Source: Bog-756 sp963753905
Lineage (GTDB): Bacteria > Actinomycetota > Acidimicrobiia > Acidimicrobiales > RAAP-2
Direction of reading: 5' to 3'
Assembly: GCA_963753905.1 (NCBI GenBank)
Contig: CAVWDZ010000001.1
Coordinates: forward strand, 248,001 to 312,000
DNA length: 64,000 bases
The notes under the pieces: generated by a model
What the model was told of the DNA's origin: nothing
Database searches by the model: none
The model's input: only the letters and a program-made list of their open reading frames with translations
Shown: positions 17,241-25,110 of the stretch, one piece after another
Layout: every line of letters starts with the position of its first letter
Numbering within the stretch: position 1 is the first letter of the stretch
Translations under genes and position numbers: made by a program

Positions 17241-17921
17241 TCACCATCCCGGGAATGGCTCCGTGAGGGATCCGACCACGTGGTCAGCACCAGCCTCGGC
17301 CAGTTCGTCGACCGAGTAGCGACCGCTTGCAACGCCACCGGAGACGGCCCCAGCGTCGTGTGCCGCCTCGAGGTCGCGAGGCGTGTCTCCCACGACGAAC
17401 ACCTGTGAAGGTGTCAGACTGGCGTGTAGGCGAGCGGCCTTCTCGATTGCGATACCCGTCAACTCGGCCCGGTCCGGCGAATCAGATCCGTATGCTCCGA
17501 AGATGAAGAACCGATTGAGATTGGCCGGGATCAGCTTGGTGCGTGCCGCACCCTCCATGGCGCCAGAGACCAGGCCCAAGAGAACCCCTGCTTCCCCCAG
17601 GGCGGCGAGGCACTGATCTGCCCCGGGCAGCATTCGGTAGCCTTCAGAGACCAAAATGTCATCGGCCAGGTTCAGAAGATATTGGACGTAGATCTGATCC
17701 AGTTCGACGTCGCTGGGCTCATGGCCTATGACGGCCTGGAAGGTAGCCCTCGCTACCTGGGGGTCGGTTTCCCCGGCCGAACTGTGCTCCCCAATGTCCG
17801 CGGGTATGTCATAGAGCTTCTTGAATGCAGCCTTCCAACTTCGGGCTCCGGAACCCCCGGTGTGAACCAGGGTCTCGTCCACATCGAAGAGGACGACCAC
17901 CGGTTTGGGCGTCTCGTTCAT
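17241..17921 (-). CDS. HAD superfamily hydrolase, phosphoglycolate phosphatase-like
   Basis: 226 residues from the ATG at 17921, preceded by GGAGGAATTCG; the frame extends to 17990 but without a better site. Motif I is VVLFDVDETLVHTGG (nucleophile Asp and acid Asp), motif II LGLVSGAMEG, and motifs III/IV include VFVVGDTPRDLEAAHDAG. A four-helix cap (ARSWKAAFKKLYDI onward) marks subfamily IA. Such enzymes dephosphorylate small phosphorylated metabolites using Mg2+. The substrate is unknown. The cupin gene lies upstream on the same strand, with a hairpin in the 85-bp gap. Confidence 0.9.
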   Translation of the reverse strand: MNETPKPVVVLFDVDETLVHTGGSGARSWKAAFKKLYDIPADIGEHSSAGETDPQVARATFQAVIGHEPSDVELDQIYVQYLLNLADDILVSEGYRMLPGADQCLAALGEAGVLLGLVSGAMEGAARTKLIPANLNRFFIFGAYGSDSPDRAELTGIAIEKAARLHASLTPSQVFVVGDTPRDLEAAHDAGAVSGGVASGRYSVDELAEAGADHVVGSLTEPFPGW

Positions 17922-17980
17922 CGAATTCCTCCAATGATCCCGTTGGAGCGGGAAGCAGCACTCAAACCCTAGAGGGCACG

Positions 17981-17999
17981 CCCTGATCAACGATCAGGG
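17981..17999 (-). terminator. Short perfect hairpin after the bicupin gene
   Basis: CCCTGATC (17981-17988) and GATCAGGG (17992-17999) form an 8-bp stem with a 3-nt loop, 7 bp beyond the stop of the bicupin gene on the minus strand. It probably ends that transcript or attenuates read-through into the HAD gene. Confidence 0.5.
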
Positions 18000-18006
18000 T
18001 CGGAGG

Positions 18007-18975
18007 TCAGTCGGCCTGGCTCTGGCGGGCGAACCGGATGTCGAGGGAGCGGAGGTAGGTCTGCAACCCGGCGTCCTGGATCGGGATGACCCATGCGGGC
18101 CGGCCCGACTCGTTGAAGTGGGCGTGCCACATGCCGGGCGGGGTCGTGAACGCGCCGCCTGGTGCCCAGTCCACGCGGACGGGGTCGGCGATCTCGCCGT
18201 GCCCGTCGAGGTCGGCGCCGAGCAACGTGTAACAGCCCGGTGCACCTTCGACACAGAGATCAAGGGCGACCGACTGGTGCCGGTGTGGGCGCTGCACCGA
18301 GCCGGCGGGCACGACACCGAACATCGCCCAGAGTACGTGGGTGGCGGTGCGGGTCTGGGTCTGGTTGGCGTTGGCCAGCAGGACACTGATCCGGCTGCGT
18401 TGCCCGGCGTCGGGCTCCTCGGAGACACGCTCGAGCTCGGCCCTGGCCGTCGCTGCGTCGAACTTGGTCGGGGCGAAGCGCGGGTCGACGGCCTCGACGC
18501 CCAGGTAGCGGAGGAGCGGCTCGTCGGTCACCCAGTAGAGGGCCGCATCCTCCTCTGCGTGGTGGGTGGATCGGCTCCGCGCCGGGAGGGTGAAGAAGTC
18601 ACCCTCCCGCCAGGTCACGGCTTCGCCGTTGACGAACGAGCACCCGGATCCCCTGATGACGTAGTAGAGCTCGGAAGTCGCGTTCGGCGCGGTCGAGAGC
18701 TTCTCGCCAGGGAGGATGTGGACGAAGTGGGCCAGCAGGGCCGGGCTTGTCGCCGGGCCGGACTCGACGCCGAGGGACGCGGAGAGGTCGAGGGGGACGA
18801 ACCGGCTCGGCCCGCCCGTGTGCAGCGAAGCGGGGAACGCCTCGATCGGCATCCGGGGCGTGAGGCCGGCACCGATCGGGTCGGCGGCCGTCGAGTACTC
18901 GAAGTAGCAGGCGTCGCCGCTCCAGTCCTCGCTCAATGCTCCGACTCTCAGCCCCAGGTCGGTGACGGTGCTCAT
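18007..18975 (-). CDS. Bicupin protein, gentisate 1,2-dioxygenase-like
   Basis: 322 residues from the ATG at 18975 (MSTVTDLGLRVGAL); the frame stays open to 19137 but that part runs into the P450 promoter. Two cupin barrels can be seen. The first has LAHFVHILPGEKLST, ELYYVIRGSG and FFTLPARSRSTHHAEED. The second has GVVPAGSVQRPHRHQSVALDL and FTTPPGMWHAHFNESG, with several His residues that could bind Fe(II). This resembles gentisate/1-hydroxy-2-naphthoate-type dioxygenases or related oxygenases. Divergent position from a P450-SDR operon suggests a role in the same pathway (inference). Confidence 0.75.
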   Translation of the reverse strand: MSTVTDLGLRVGALSEDWSGDACYFEYSTAADPIGAGLTPRMPIEAFPASLHTGGPSRFVPLDLSASLGVESGPATSPALLAHFVHILPGEKLSTAPNATSELYYVIRGSGCSFVNGEAVTWREGDFFTLPARSRSTHHAEEDAALYWVTDEPLLRYLGVEAVDPRFAPTKFDAATARAELERVSEEPDAGQRSRISVLLANANQTQTRTATHVLWAMFGVVPAGSVQRPHRHQSVALDLCVEGAPGCYTLLGADLDGHGEIADPVRVDWAPGGAFTTPPGMWHAHFNESGRPAWVIPIQDAGLQTYLRSLDIRFARQSQAD

Positions 18976-19082
18976 CTGGGTTCCAAGACTACCCAGCGAA
19001 TCCACTGGCGATCGCCCGACGGGCCCCGGCGCAAGCCGCCGAGCTGGGAATCCGTGACCGGTTGCCGGGCAGGGACTTGCAA

Positions 19083-19102
19083 TGCTAGGCACTTGCTCAG
19101 CA
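19083..19102. promoter_or_regulatory. Candidate operator between the bicupin and P450 genes
   Basis: The 20-mer TGCTAGGCACTTGCTCAGCA has the symmetric pattern TGCTnnGCAnnTGCnnAGCA: 14 of 20 positions match its reverse complement. It lies in the divergent gap 28 bp before the P450 GTG. A TetR-type protein such as the one encoded at 21211 is a plausible ligand. Confidence 0.45.
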
Positions 19103-19129
19103 TTGGGCGTGCCGAGGACCGGAGCTGCG

Positions 19130-20428
19130 GTGACCAACTACGAATCTGTCGACTTCTTCACCGACGAGTCCCTCGTCGAGGACCCCTATCCGTATTTCGA
19201 ACACCTGCGTTCGCAGTGCCCGGTGGTGGCGACGCCGCACTACGGCGTGGTGGCGGTGTCGGGCTATGACGAGGCGACCGAGGTCTACCGGGACATCGAC
19301 ACCTTCTCCTCGTGCATCTCGGTGGTCGGTCCATTCGCAACGTTCCCCGTGCCGCTCGAAGGCGACGACGTCGGGGCGATCATCGACCGTCATCGCGATC
19401 AGCTCCCGATGAACGAGCACATGGTCACGATGGACCCCCCGATGCACACCCGTGAGCGTGCGCTGCTGATGCGGCTGTTGACCCCGAAGCGGCTCAAGGA
19501 GAACGAGGCGTTCATGTGGCGGGCGGTCGATCGCCAGCTCGACGAGTTCGTCGGTGACGGCCGCTGTGAGTTCATCGGCGCCTACGCGCAGCCCTTCGCC
19601 ATGCTCGTGGTGGCCGATGTGCTGGGCGTGCCCGAGGCGGACCACGCGAACTTCCGTCAGTTCTTCGGCCTGAGCGCGACGCCGGGGAAGGTCTCCGGCC
19701 AGACCCGGACCGGCCACGAAGGCAAGCAGCCTCTCAACATGCTCGACTCACTGGACGGGTGGTTCGAGAGCTACATCGAGGACCGGCGACGGGCCCCCCG
19801 CCGCGACGTGCTGACCGACCTCGCGCTCGCGACCTATCCGGATGGGTCGACCCCCGATGTGGCCGCCGTCGTGCGGACGGCCACGTTCCTCTTCGCCGCC
19901 GGTCAGGAGACGACCGCTCGCCTGCTGGCCACAGGCCTCAAGTACCTCGCCGAGTACCCGGAGCTGCAGGACGAGCTCCGGGCCCACCGCGAGCGCATCC
20001 CCGATTTCATCGAGGAGGCGCTGCGGATCGAGAGCCCGGTCAAGGCCGATTTCCGGCTCGCCCGGCGGGCGACCCGAGTCGGCGGCGTCGACATCGCGGC
20101 CGGCACGCCGGTCATGTTGCTCAACGGTGCGGCCAACCGGGACCCCAGGCGGTTCGAGTGCCCCGCCGATTTCCGGGTCGACCGGCCCAACTCCAAGGAG
20201 CACCTCGCCTTCGGACGGGGCGCCCATTCCTGTCCTGGCGGCCCCTTGGCCCGGGCCGAGGGCCGGATCAGCATCGAGCGCATCCTCGACCGGATGCGGG
20301 ACATCCGGCTCTCCGAGGAGCACCACGGGCCGTCCGGAGCTCGCCGCTTCTCGTACGAGCCGACCTGGGTCCTCCGCGGCCTCCACGACCTGCATATCGA
20401 GTTCACGCCGATGGAGGTGCCGCGATGA
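19130..20428 (+). CDS. Cytochrome P450
   Basis: 432 residues from the GTG at 19130 (VTNYESVDFFTDESL), with GGAG eight bases upstream; an in-frame ATG at 19082 lies inside the palindrome and is less likely. The I-helix motif is FAAGQETTARLL near residue 265, the K-helix ExxR is EEALRIES, and the haem-binding loop is FGRGAHSCPGGPLARAE near residue 365 with the proximal Cys. It is a soluble class I bacterial P450, which needs a ferredoxin and reductase not encoded here. It overlaps the next SDR gene by 4 bp (ATGA), so a hydroxylation followed by alcohol oxidation is likely. Confidence 0.96.
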   Translation: MTNYESVDFFTDESLVEDPYPYFEHLRSQCPVVATPHYGVVAVSGYDEATEVYRDIDTFSSCISVVGPFATFPVPLEGDDVGAIIDRHRDQLPMNEHMVTMDPPMHTRERALLMRLLTPKRLKENEAFMWRAVDRQLDEFVGDGRCEFIGAYAQPFAMLVVADVLGVPEADHANFRQFFGLSATPGKVSGQTRTGHEGKQPLNMLDSLDGWFESYIEDRRRAPRRDVLTDLALATYPDGSTPDVAAVVRTATFLFAAGQETTARLLATGLKYLAEYPELQDELRAHRERIPDFIEEALRIESPVKADFRLARRATRVGGVDIAAGTPVMLLNGAANRDPRRFECPADFRVDRPNSKEHLAFGRGAHSCPGGPLARAEGRISIERILDRMRDIRLSEEHHGPSGARRFSYEPTWVLRGLHDLHIEFTPMEVPR

Positions 20429-21171
20429 GCGGCCGGGTTGCCGTGGTGACCGGGGCCGCCTCGGGTATCGGTCTCGGCGTGGCCCGCCGCCTGGCTGCAG
20501 ACGGGCACGCGGTGGCCCTCCTCGATCGCGACGGCGACGCCACCACGAGCGCCGCCGCGGACCTGTCCGAGCGAGGGTCGACGTGCGCGGCCTACGAGGT
20601 CGACGTGGCCGACCGCGGGGCACTGGAACGGGCGTTCTCCTCTCTGCGCGAGGAGCTCGGGCCGGTCACCATCCTCGTGACCAGCGCGGGGGTCGAAGCG
20701 TTCGACGCCGCGCTCGACATCACGCCGGAGAAATGGGATCGCATCCTGGCCGTGAACCTGACCGGGACCTTCGTCTGCATGCAATTGGCCGTGCCCGACA
20801 TGCTCGCCGGCGGTTGGGGTCGCATCGTCACGATCTCATCGTCCAGCGCCCAATCGGGAGCACCCCGGATGGCGCACTACGTCGCGTCGAAGGGCGGCGT
20901 GATCGGGTTGACCAAGGCGTTCGCGCGAGAGTTCTCGGGCGGCGGCATCACGGTCAACACCATTCCCCCGACGATCGTCGATACGCCGATGGCGAGGAAG
21001 GCGGAGGGCGCCGGGGACGTCCCGAGCGTCGACACCATGGGGAAGATGGTTCCGGTCGGGCGCGCCGGGACCCCGGACGACATCGCCGCCACCTGCGCGT
21101 TCCTGTGCTCCGACGAGGCGAGCTACATCACCGGACAGGTGATCGGTGTCAACGGAGGGATGTACATCTGA
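20425..21171 (+). CDS. SDR family oxidoreductase
   Basis: 248 residues from the ATG that overlaps the P450 stop. VTGAASGIGLGVARRLA (cofactor loop), TSAGVEAFDAALDI in place of the usual NNAG, TISSSSAQSG (catalytic Ser) and YVASKGGVIG (YxxxK) are all present, and the protein ends SYITGQVIGVNGGMYI. The ending is nearly identical to the SDR fragment at the left edge of the window. It should oxidise the alcohol formed by the neighbouring P450 or a related hydroxyacyl intermediate (inference from operon structure). A longer frame starting inside the P450 gene is a shadow extension. Confidence 0.95.
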   Translation: MSGRVAVVTGAASGIGLGVARRLAADGHAVALLDRDGDATTSAAADLSERGSTCAAYEVDVADRGALERAFSSLREELGPVTILVTSAGVEAFDAALDITPEKWDRILAVNLTGTFVCMQLAVPDMLAGGWGRIVTISSSSAQSGAPRMAHYVASKGGVIGLTKAFAREFSGGGITVNTIPPTIVDTPMARKAEGAGDVPSVDTMGKMVPVGRAGTPDDIAATCAFLCSDEASYITGQVIGVNGGMYI

Positions 21172-21210
21172 CCACCCCTCACCGCGCGCTCCCGGGTCGG
21201 GCGTGATCGG

Positions 21211-21810
21211 ATGAGCGCGACCCGCCGGATCGGCACCGAGACCTCGAAGACCCGAGCGATGCTGGTCGACGCAGCCGAGCGGCTCATGGTCGAGGAAGGC
21301 TATGCCGCGGTCACCTCGAGGCGGGTCGCCGCTATGGCCGGAGTGAAGCCGGCGCTCGTCCATTACTACTTCCGCACGATGGACGACCTGTTCCTTGCTC
21401 TCTTCCGTGCTCGGGCCGAGCACGGTCTCGAACGGCAAGCTCGGGCGCTGGAGTCGGCCCAGCCCCTCTGGGCACTCTGGGAGTACAGCAGGGACCCGAG
21501 AGGAACGGCGCTGACCATGGAGTTCATCGCCGTAGCGAACCACCGCAAGGCCATCCGGGCCGAGATCGCACGCTCAGCCGAGCGCTTCCGCCTCGAGCAA
21601 CGGCAGGGGTTCCAGAGTCTCCTCGAGCGCTACGGTGTCGACCTCGACGAATACCCGGCAATCGTGTGCACGGTTCTCCTGTCGAGCATCTCTCGGGTGC
21701 TGGTCATCGAGCAGGAATCGCTCGGCATGTCCTCCGGGCACGAGGAGACGGCGGCATTCGTCGAACGCTTCATCCGGGGTCTCGAGGGAGACCGCCAACC
21801 GCTCGCCTAG
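21211..21810 (+). CDS. TetR/AcrR family transcriptional regulator
   Basis: 199 residues. The N-terminal helix-turn-helix is standard: AMLVDAAERLMVEEGYAAVTS, then VAAMAGVKPALVHYYFRTMDDLFLALF (recognition helix). The C-terminal ligand domain is helical with a terminal RVLVIEQESLG segment. It is read in the same direction as the P450 and SDR genes and begins 39 bp after the SDR stop, so it is probably co-transcribed and may bind the palindrome at 19083-19102 (inference). Confidence 0.93.
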   Translation: MSATRRIGTETSKTRAMLVDAAERLMVEEGYAAVTSRRVAAMAGVKPALVHYYFRTMDDLFLALFRARAEHGLERQARALESAQPLWALWEYSRDPRGTALTMEFIAVANHRKAIRAEIARSAERFRLEQRQGFQSLLERYGVDLDEYPAIVCTVLLSSISRVLVIEQESLGMSSGHEETAAFVERFIRGLEGDRQPLA

Positions 21811-21828
21811 TGGCCGGATGGCGCCGGT

Positions 21829-21852
21829 CCGCGCGCAGGACCGCGCGCAGGA
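21829..21852. repeat. Tandem 12-bp repeat in a convergent gap
   Basis: CCGCGCGCAGGA occurs twice without interruption (21829-21840, 21841-21852) in the 46-bp gap between the converging TetR and TauD-type genes. It could be slippage in non-coding DNA or part of a termination region. Confidence 0.6.
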
Positions 21853-21856
21853 CCGC

Positions 21857-22687
21857 TTACTGGATCGGTTCGTCACCGGTGAAGGTCGTGCGGTGCATGT
21901 CCCGGGGCGAAGTCGGGTCGTAGGGCAGCGCCCGGTGCAACACACCGCGGTTGTCCCAGATCACCACGTCGCCAACCTGCCATTCGTGGCGGTAGACGCG
22001 CTCTGGTGCCGTCGCCCGGGCGAGGAGGTCGTCGAGGAGGGCCCGGCCCTTCTCGGCGGACATGCCCACGACGTGGTCGGTGGTGGCGCCGAGCACGAGC
22101 GACCTGCGGCCGCTCCGGTGGGTCCACACGAGAGGGTGCTCCTTGGCCGGCCGCATGCGCCACAGCTCGACCTCTTCCGGGGTCGGGTCGGGGTTGTGCA
22201 GGCGCTGGGACGCCTCGATGGTGTGGACCACGCGCACCGACCCGAGTCGCTCCTTCTCCTGGTCGGAAAGGTCCTCGTAGGCCTGGTAGGAGCTCGCGAA
22301 CTCGGTCTCGCCACCGGAGGCGGCCACATCGTGCGCGCTGAGCATCGTCGCCATGATCGGGACGTCGTCGGTGCAGCCGTCGATGTGCCAGTCGAAGGTG
22401 CCCTTGAGATACGCCGCCGCCCGGTTCCGCTTCGGGTCGAGCGTGACCAGGAAGATCTCGGGGTGCTCACCCTGCCCGAGCTTCTCCACCGAGCCGAGCT
22501 TGCGACTGAAGGCCACCTGGGCCTCGTCGTCGAGGGAGAGGCCGCGGAAGACGAGGGCGCCGTTGGCCTCGAGTGCCTCGAGCGTCCATTCAGGCAGGGC
22601 CTCGTCGTTGAGGAGCCGCTCGCGGTCGACCCCCTCCACGAGGGCACCCACGGTCGACGTCAGCTTCTCGGTCGTGATCACTGGCAT
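21857..22687 (-). CDS. TauD/TfdA family Fe(II)/2-oxoglutarate dioxygenase
   Basis: 276 residues. The iron-binding HxD is FDWHIDGCTDD near residue 118, preceded by FRGLSLDDEAQVAFSRKLG (usual N-terminal lobe) and followed by SGGETEFASSYQAYEDLS. The distal His and the 2-oxoglutarate-binding Arg fall in DNRGVLHRALPYDPTSPRDMHR near the C-terminus. Relatives hydroxylate taurine, 2,4-D, alkyl sulfates or other small substrates. It is third in a minus-strand set behind the micro-ORF at 23320 and the NTF2-like gene, under one of the regulon motifs. Confidence 0.93.
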   Translation of the reverse strand: MPVITTEKLTSTVGALVEGVDRERLLNDEALPEWTLEALEANGALVFRGLSLDDEAQVAFSRKLGSVEKLGQGEHPEIFLVTLDPKRNRAAAYLKGTFDWHIDGCTDDVPIMATMLSAHDVAASGGETEFASSYQAYEDLSDQEKERLGSVRVVHTIEASQRLHNPDPTPEEVELWRMRPAKEHPLVWTHRSGRRSLVLGATTDHVVGMSAEKGRALLDDLLARATAPERVYRHEWQVGDVVIWDNRGVLHRALPYDPTSPRDMHRTTFTGDEPIQ

Positions 22688-22711
22688 GGGTGCTCTCCCT
22701 TCGTTGGCATG

Positions 22712-23128
22712 TTACGTCACGAACTCCGCCGTCCGGCGGTGGAAGCGCCACCGGCCGTGGGCACGGTGGAGCACGTCCTGGTAGCGGCCGACGAGCTGGA
22801 CCGCCCAACCGGTCTCGCCCTTCAGGAGGAAGATCACGTCGCTGCTCGCGTGGGCCTCGTCGTCGCTCCACTCGGTGACGAGGGTGTTGACCACGAGATG
22901 GCGCTGGGGCCGCACCGGCGTCACCTTGGCGTAGGCCAGACGGAGGGCGTCATGGCCTTCGTGGGCGCCGAGCCCCGGGATTTCACAGGAGGCGTCCAGG
23001 CAGAACGTGGCGACGACGTCGTCGGTCCGGCCGTCGTCCAGGGCCTGGGTGTACGCGGCCATGGTGGCGCGGACGCCCGCGACAACCTCGGCGTAGGTGG
23101 TCTGGTGACTCTGCTCCGGCATCGGCAC
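22712..23128 (-). CDS. NTF2-like / SnoaL-like protein
   Basis: 138 residues. Helix AYTQALDDGRTDDVVATF, the strand-turn DASCEIPGLGAHEGHDALRLAYAK, and C-terminal strands HLVVNTLVTEWSDDEAHASSDV and GRYQDVLHRAHGRWRFHRRTAEF give a classic SnoaL-like NTF2 fold. The beta subunits of Rieske ring-hydroxylating oxygenases share this fold, and the gene follows a micro-ORF derived from a Rieske alpha subunit, so it may be a former or present beta-type partner; dehydratase or isomerase activity is equally possible. It is 24 bp upstream of the TauD-type gene. Confidence 0.8.
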   Translation of the reverse strand: MPMPEQSHQTTYAEVVAGVRATMAAYTQALDDGRTDDVVATFCLDASCEIPGLGAHEGHDALRLAYAKVTPVRPQRHLVVNTLVTEWSDDEAHASSDVIFLLKGETGWAVQLVGRYQDVLHRAHGRWRFHRRTAEFVT

Positions 23129-23134
23129 GTCTGC

Positions 23135-23320
23135 TCAGAAGCCGAGGTCGACGACCGGTCGCTCGAGCGGGTTGAGGTTGATCGAACGGAGGGCCGGGAG
23201 CAGCTTCTGGTAGGGGAGTCCGAAGTCCGGCTCGGAGGAACGCTTCCCGGGGATCCGGTCCGGGCCCTCCATCGCGTGGGGAACCGGGAGTGCCGACCAG
23301 TTCTGATCCACGATCGCCAT
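23135..23320 (-). CDS. Micro-ORF: internally deleted Rieske oxygenase alpha subunit
   Basis: 61 residues, ATG with GGGAG nearby. The first half (VDQNWSALPVPHAMEGPD) matches the N-terminus of the full-length Rieske protein at 27070-28452 (VDQKRSALPVPYAMDPTL). The second half (LPYQKLLPALRSINLNPLE, RPVVDLGF) matches that protein's C-terminus (LPHERLLPALHVVNVAPFD, KPVLDLGF). The roughly 400 residues between, including the Rieske centre and catalytic domain, are missing, but the fusion is in frame and keeps start, stop and promoter. It cannot be an oxygenase. It may be a deletion scar or a retained small protein that interacts with the full-length enzyme. Confidence 0.7.
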   Translation of the reverse strand: MAIVDQNWSALPVPHAMEGPDRIPGKRSSEPDFGLPYQKLLPALRSINLNPLERPVVDLGF

Positions 23321-23360
23321 GTGGCCCGCTCTCCCTCTCCCGGCTCACGAGAGTATACTT

Positions 23361-23373
23361 ACCGGTCGGTACA
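23361..23373 (+). promoter_or_regulatory. Regulon operator A, ACCGGTCGGTACA
   Basis: The motif ACCGGTCGGTACA lies between the micro-Rieske gene (minus) and the Baeyer-Villiger monooxygenase gene (plus). TACCGgtCGGTA is a palindrome with 5-bp arms. Directly upstream is TATACT (23354-23359), a good -10 box, so a repressor here would cover the transcription start. The surrounding 25 bp are nearly identical to operator B. Confidence 0.7.
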
Positions 23374-23442
23374 AAATCCAGATCGGCGCATCCGACGCTT
23401 GGGTGCCGCGGACGACGCGGCGACCTCACGATTCGCGGCCCC

Positions 23443-25110
23443 ATGACCACCCCTTCCGAACCCGCACCGACCGCGACCGATGTCGACGTGCTGGTCGTCG
23501 GTGCCGGCATCACCGGCATCCTGCAGCTGTACCGTGCGCGTGAAATTGGCTTCTCCGCCACACTGCTCGAGGCCGGGGGCGGTGTGGGCGGGACGTGGTA
23601 CTGGAACCGCTATCCCGGGGCCCGTTTCGACTCGGAGAGCTACACCTACGCCTACCTGTTCTCGAAGGAGCTCTTCGACGAGTGGGAGTGGCAGGAGCAG
23701 TTCGCCGAGCAGCCGGAGACCGAGCGCTACCTCAACCACGTGGTCGACCGGTTCGACCTTCGACAGCACATGCGATTCGGCACCAAGGTCACCTCGGCCG
23801 AGTTCGACGAGGTGACGGGAATGTGGACGGTGGTGGCCGGGGACGGCTCTGCGTTCAGGACGCGGTTCCTGATCGCCGCGACCGGCGTCCTCTCGGTGCC
23901 GTACTTCCCGGACGTGCCCGGACGACAGGAATTCCGGGGCGTCTCGTTGCACACGGGCCTGTGGCCGGAGACGCCGGTCGACTTCGCCGGCAAACATGTT
24001 GCGGTTATCGGCACCGGATCCAGCGGGGTGCAGGTGATCCCTGCCATTGCCGCCGAGGTCGCGTCGCTGACGGTGTACCAGCGCACCCCCAACTGGTGCA
24101 CCCCGCTCAACAACGCGCCGATTACGCCTGAAGAGCAGGCGCAACTGCGGGCAGGGTTCGAGGAGATGCGAGAGGTGCTCAACACCTCACCGGCAGGATT
24201 CCTCCATCCCGCGTACGATCGTGCGACCTTCGACGACTCCGAGGATCAGCGGCTCGCGTTCTTCGAAAAGATGTGGAACAGCCCCGGTTTCATGAAGCTC
24301 ATCAGCAATTACACCGACCTGTTGTTCAACGAGGCCGCCAACGCCGAGTGGTGTGCGTTCATCACCCGGAAGATCCGGGGCATCGTCGAGGATCCTGTGA
24401 CCGCGGAGATGCTCATCCCGAAGGACCACCGCTTCGGCGAGAAGCGGCCCCCCTTCGTGACCGGGTACTACGAGGTGTTCAACCACCCGAACGTCTCGCT
24501 CGTCGATCTCGAGCGGACGCCGATCGTGCGCATCACCGAGGGCGGGATCGAGACGACCGAGGGCGAGCGACCCTTCGATGTCATCATCTGGGCGACCGGC
24601 TTCGACTTCGGCACGGGCGCGCTCATGCGGATGGGGATCCGCGGCAGGCAGGGTCTCGCGCTCGCCGACCACTGGGCTGATGGCCCGACCACGTTCCTCG
24701 GCCTGCAGACCACCAACTTCCCGAATCTCTTCTTCCCCGGCGGGCCCCACGCTGCAGCCGGCAACAACCCGCGGTACAACGGCGACCAGGTCGACTGCGT
24801 CACCGAGACGCTTGCCTACGCCCGCGACCATGGCTACGACGTGATCGAGGTGACGCTGGAGGCCGAGGAGCGGTGGTGCGAAATGATCGAGCGCAACGTG
24901 GCATTCTCGTCGTTCACCGAAAAGAGCTACTACTTCGGCACCAACATCCCCGGGAAGCCTCGCCGGTTTCTCCTGAACTCAGGCGGACGGCCGAAGCTCT
25001 TCAAGGAGATCGCCAGGGTCCGCGAAACTGACTACAAGGCGTTCAGACTGTCGCGATCGGCGTCGCCGGCGAGCCCACCACGCCAGGAAGCCGCAACGGA
25101 GGAGCGGTAA
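23443..25110 (+). CDS. Baeyer-Villiger-type flavin monooxygenase
   Basis: 555 residues from the ATG at 23443 (MTTPSEPAPTATDV). The FAD Rossmann motif is VLVVGAGITGI near residue 16; GGVGGTWYWNRYPGARFDSES is typical of cyclohexanone/phenylacetone monooxygenases; FRGVSLHTGLWP near residue 160 fits the Baeyer-Villiger fingerprint FxGxxxHxxxWP; and VAVIGTGSSGVQ is the NADPH-binding site. These enzymes insert oxygen next to a ketone to give an ester or lactone. Its 3' end overlaps the convergent cyclase gene by 68 bp. A cyclic ketone substrate is a reasonable inference in this catabolic island. Confidence 0.94.
   Translation: MTTPSEPAPTATDVDVLVVGAGITGILQLYRAREIGFSATLLEAGGGVGGTWYWNRYPGARFDSESYTYAYLFSKELFDEWEWQEQFAEQPETERYLNHVVDRFDLRQHMRFGTKVTSAEFDEVTGMWTVVAGDGSAFRTRFLIAATGVLSVPYFPDVPGRQEFRGVSLHTGLWPETPVDFAGKHVAVIGTGSSGVQVIPAIAAEVASLTVYQRTPNWCTPLNNAPITPEEQAQLRAGFEEMREVLNTSPAGFLHPAYDRATFDDSEDQRLAFFEKMWNSPGFMKLISNYTDLLFNEAANAEWCAFITRKIRGIVEDPVTAEMLIPKDHRFGEKRPPFVTGYYEVFNHPNVSLVDLERTPIVRITEGGIETTEGERPFDVIIWATGFDFGTGALMRMGIRGRQGLALADHWADGPTTFLGLQTTNFPNLFFPGGPHAAAGNNPRYNGDQVDCVTETLAYARDHGYDVIEVTLEAEERWCEMIERNVAFSSFTEKSYYFGTNIPGKPRRFLLNSGGRPKLFKEIARVRETDYKAFRLSRSASPASPPRQEAATEER

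Noticed and set aside
21635..23446. 603-residue plus-strand open frame across the TauD/NTF2/micro-Rieske genes
   Set aside because: Each region is explained by a recognisable minus-strand protein; the plus frame has no motif.
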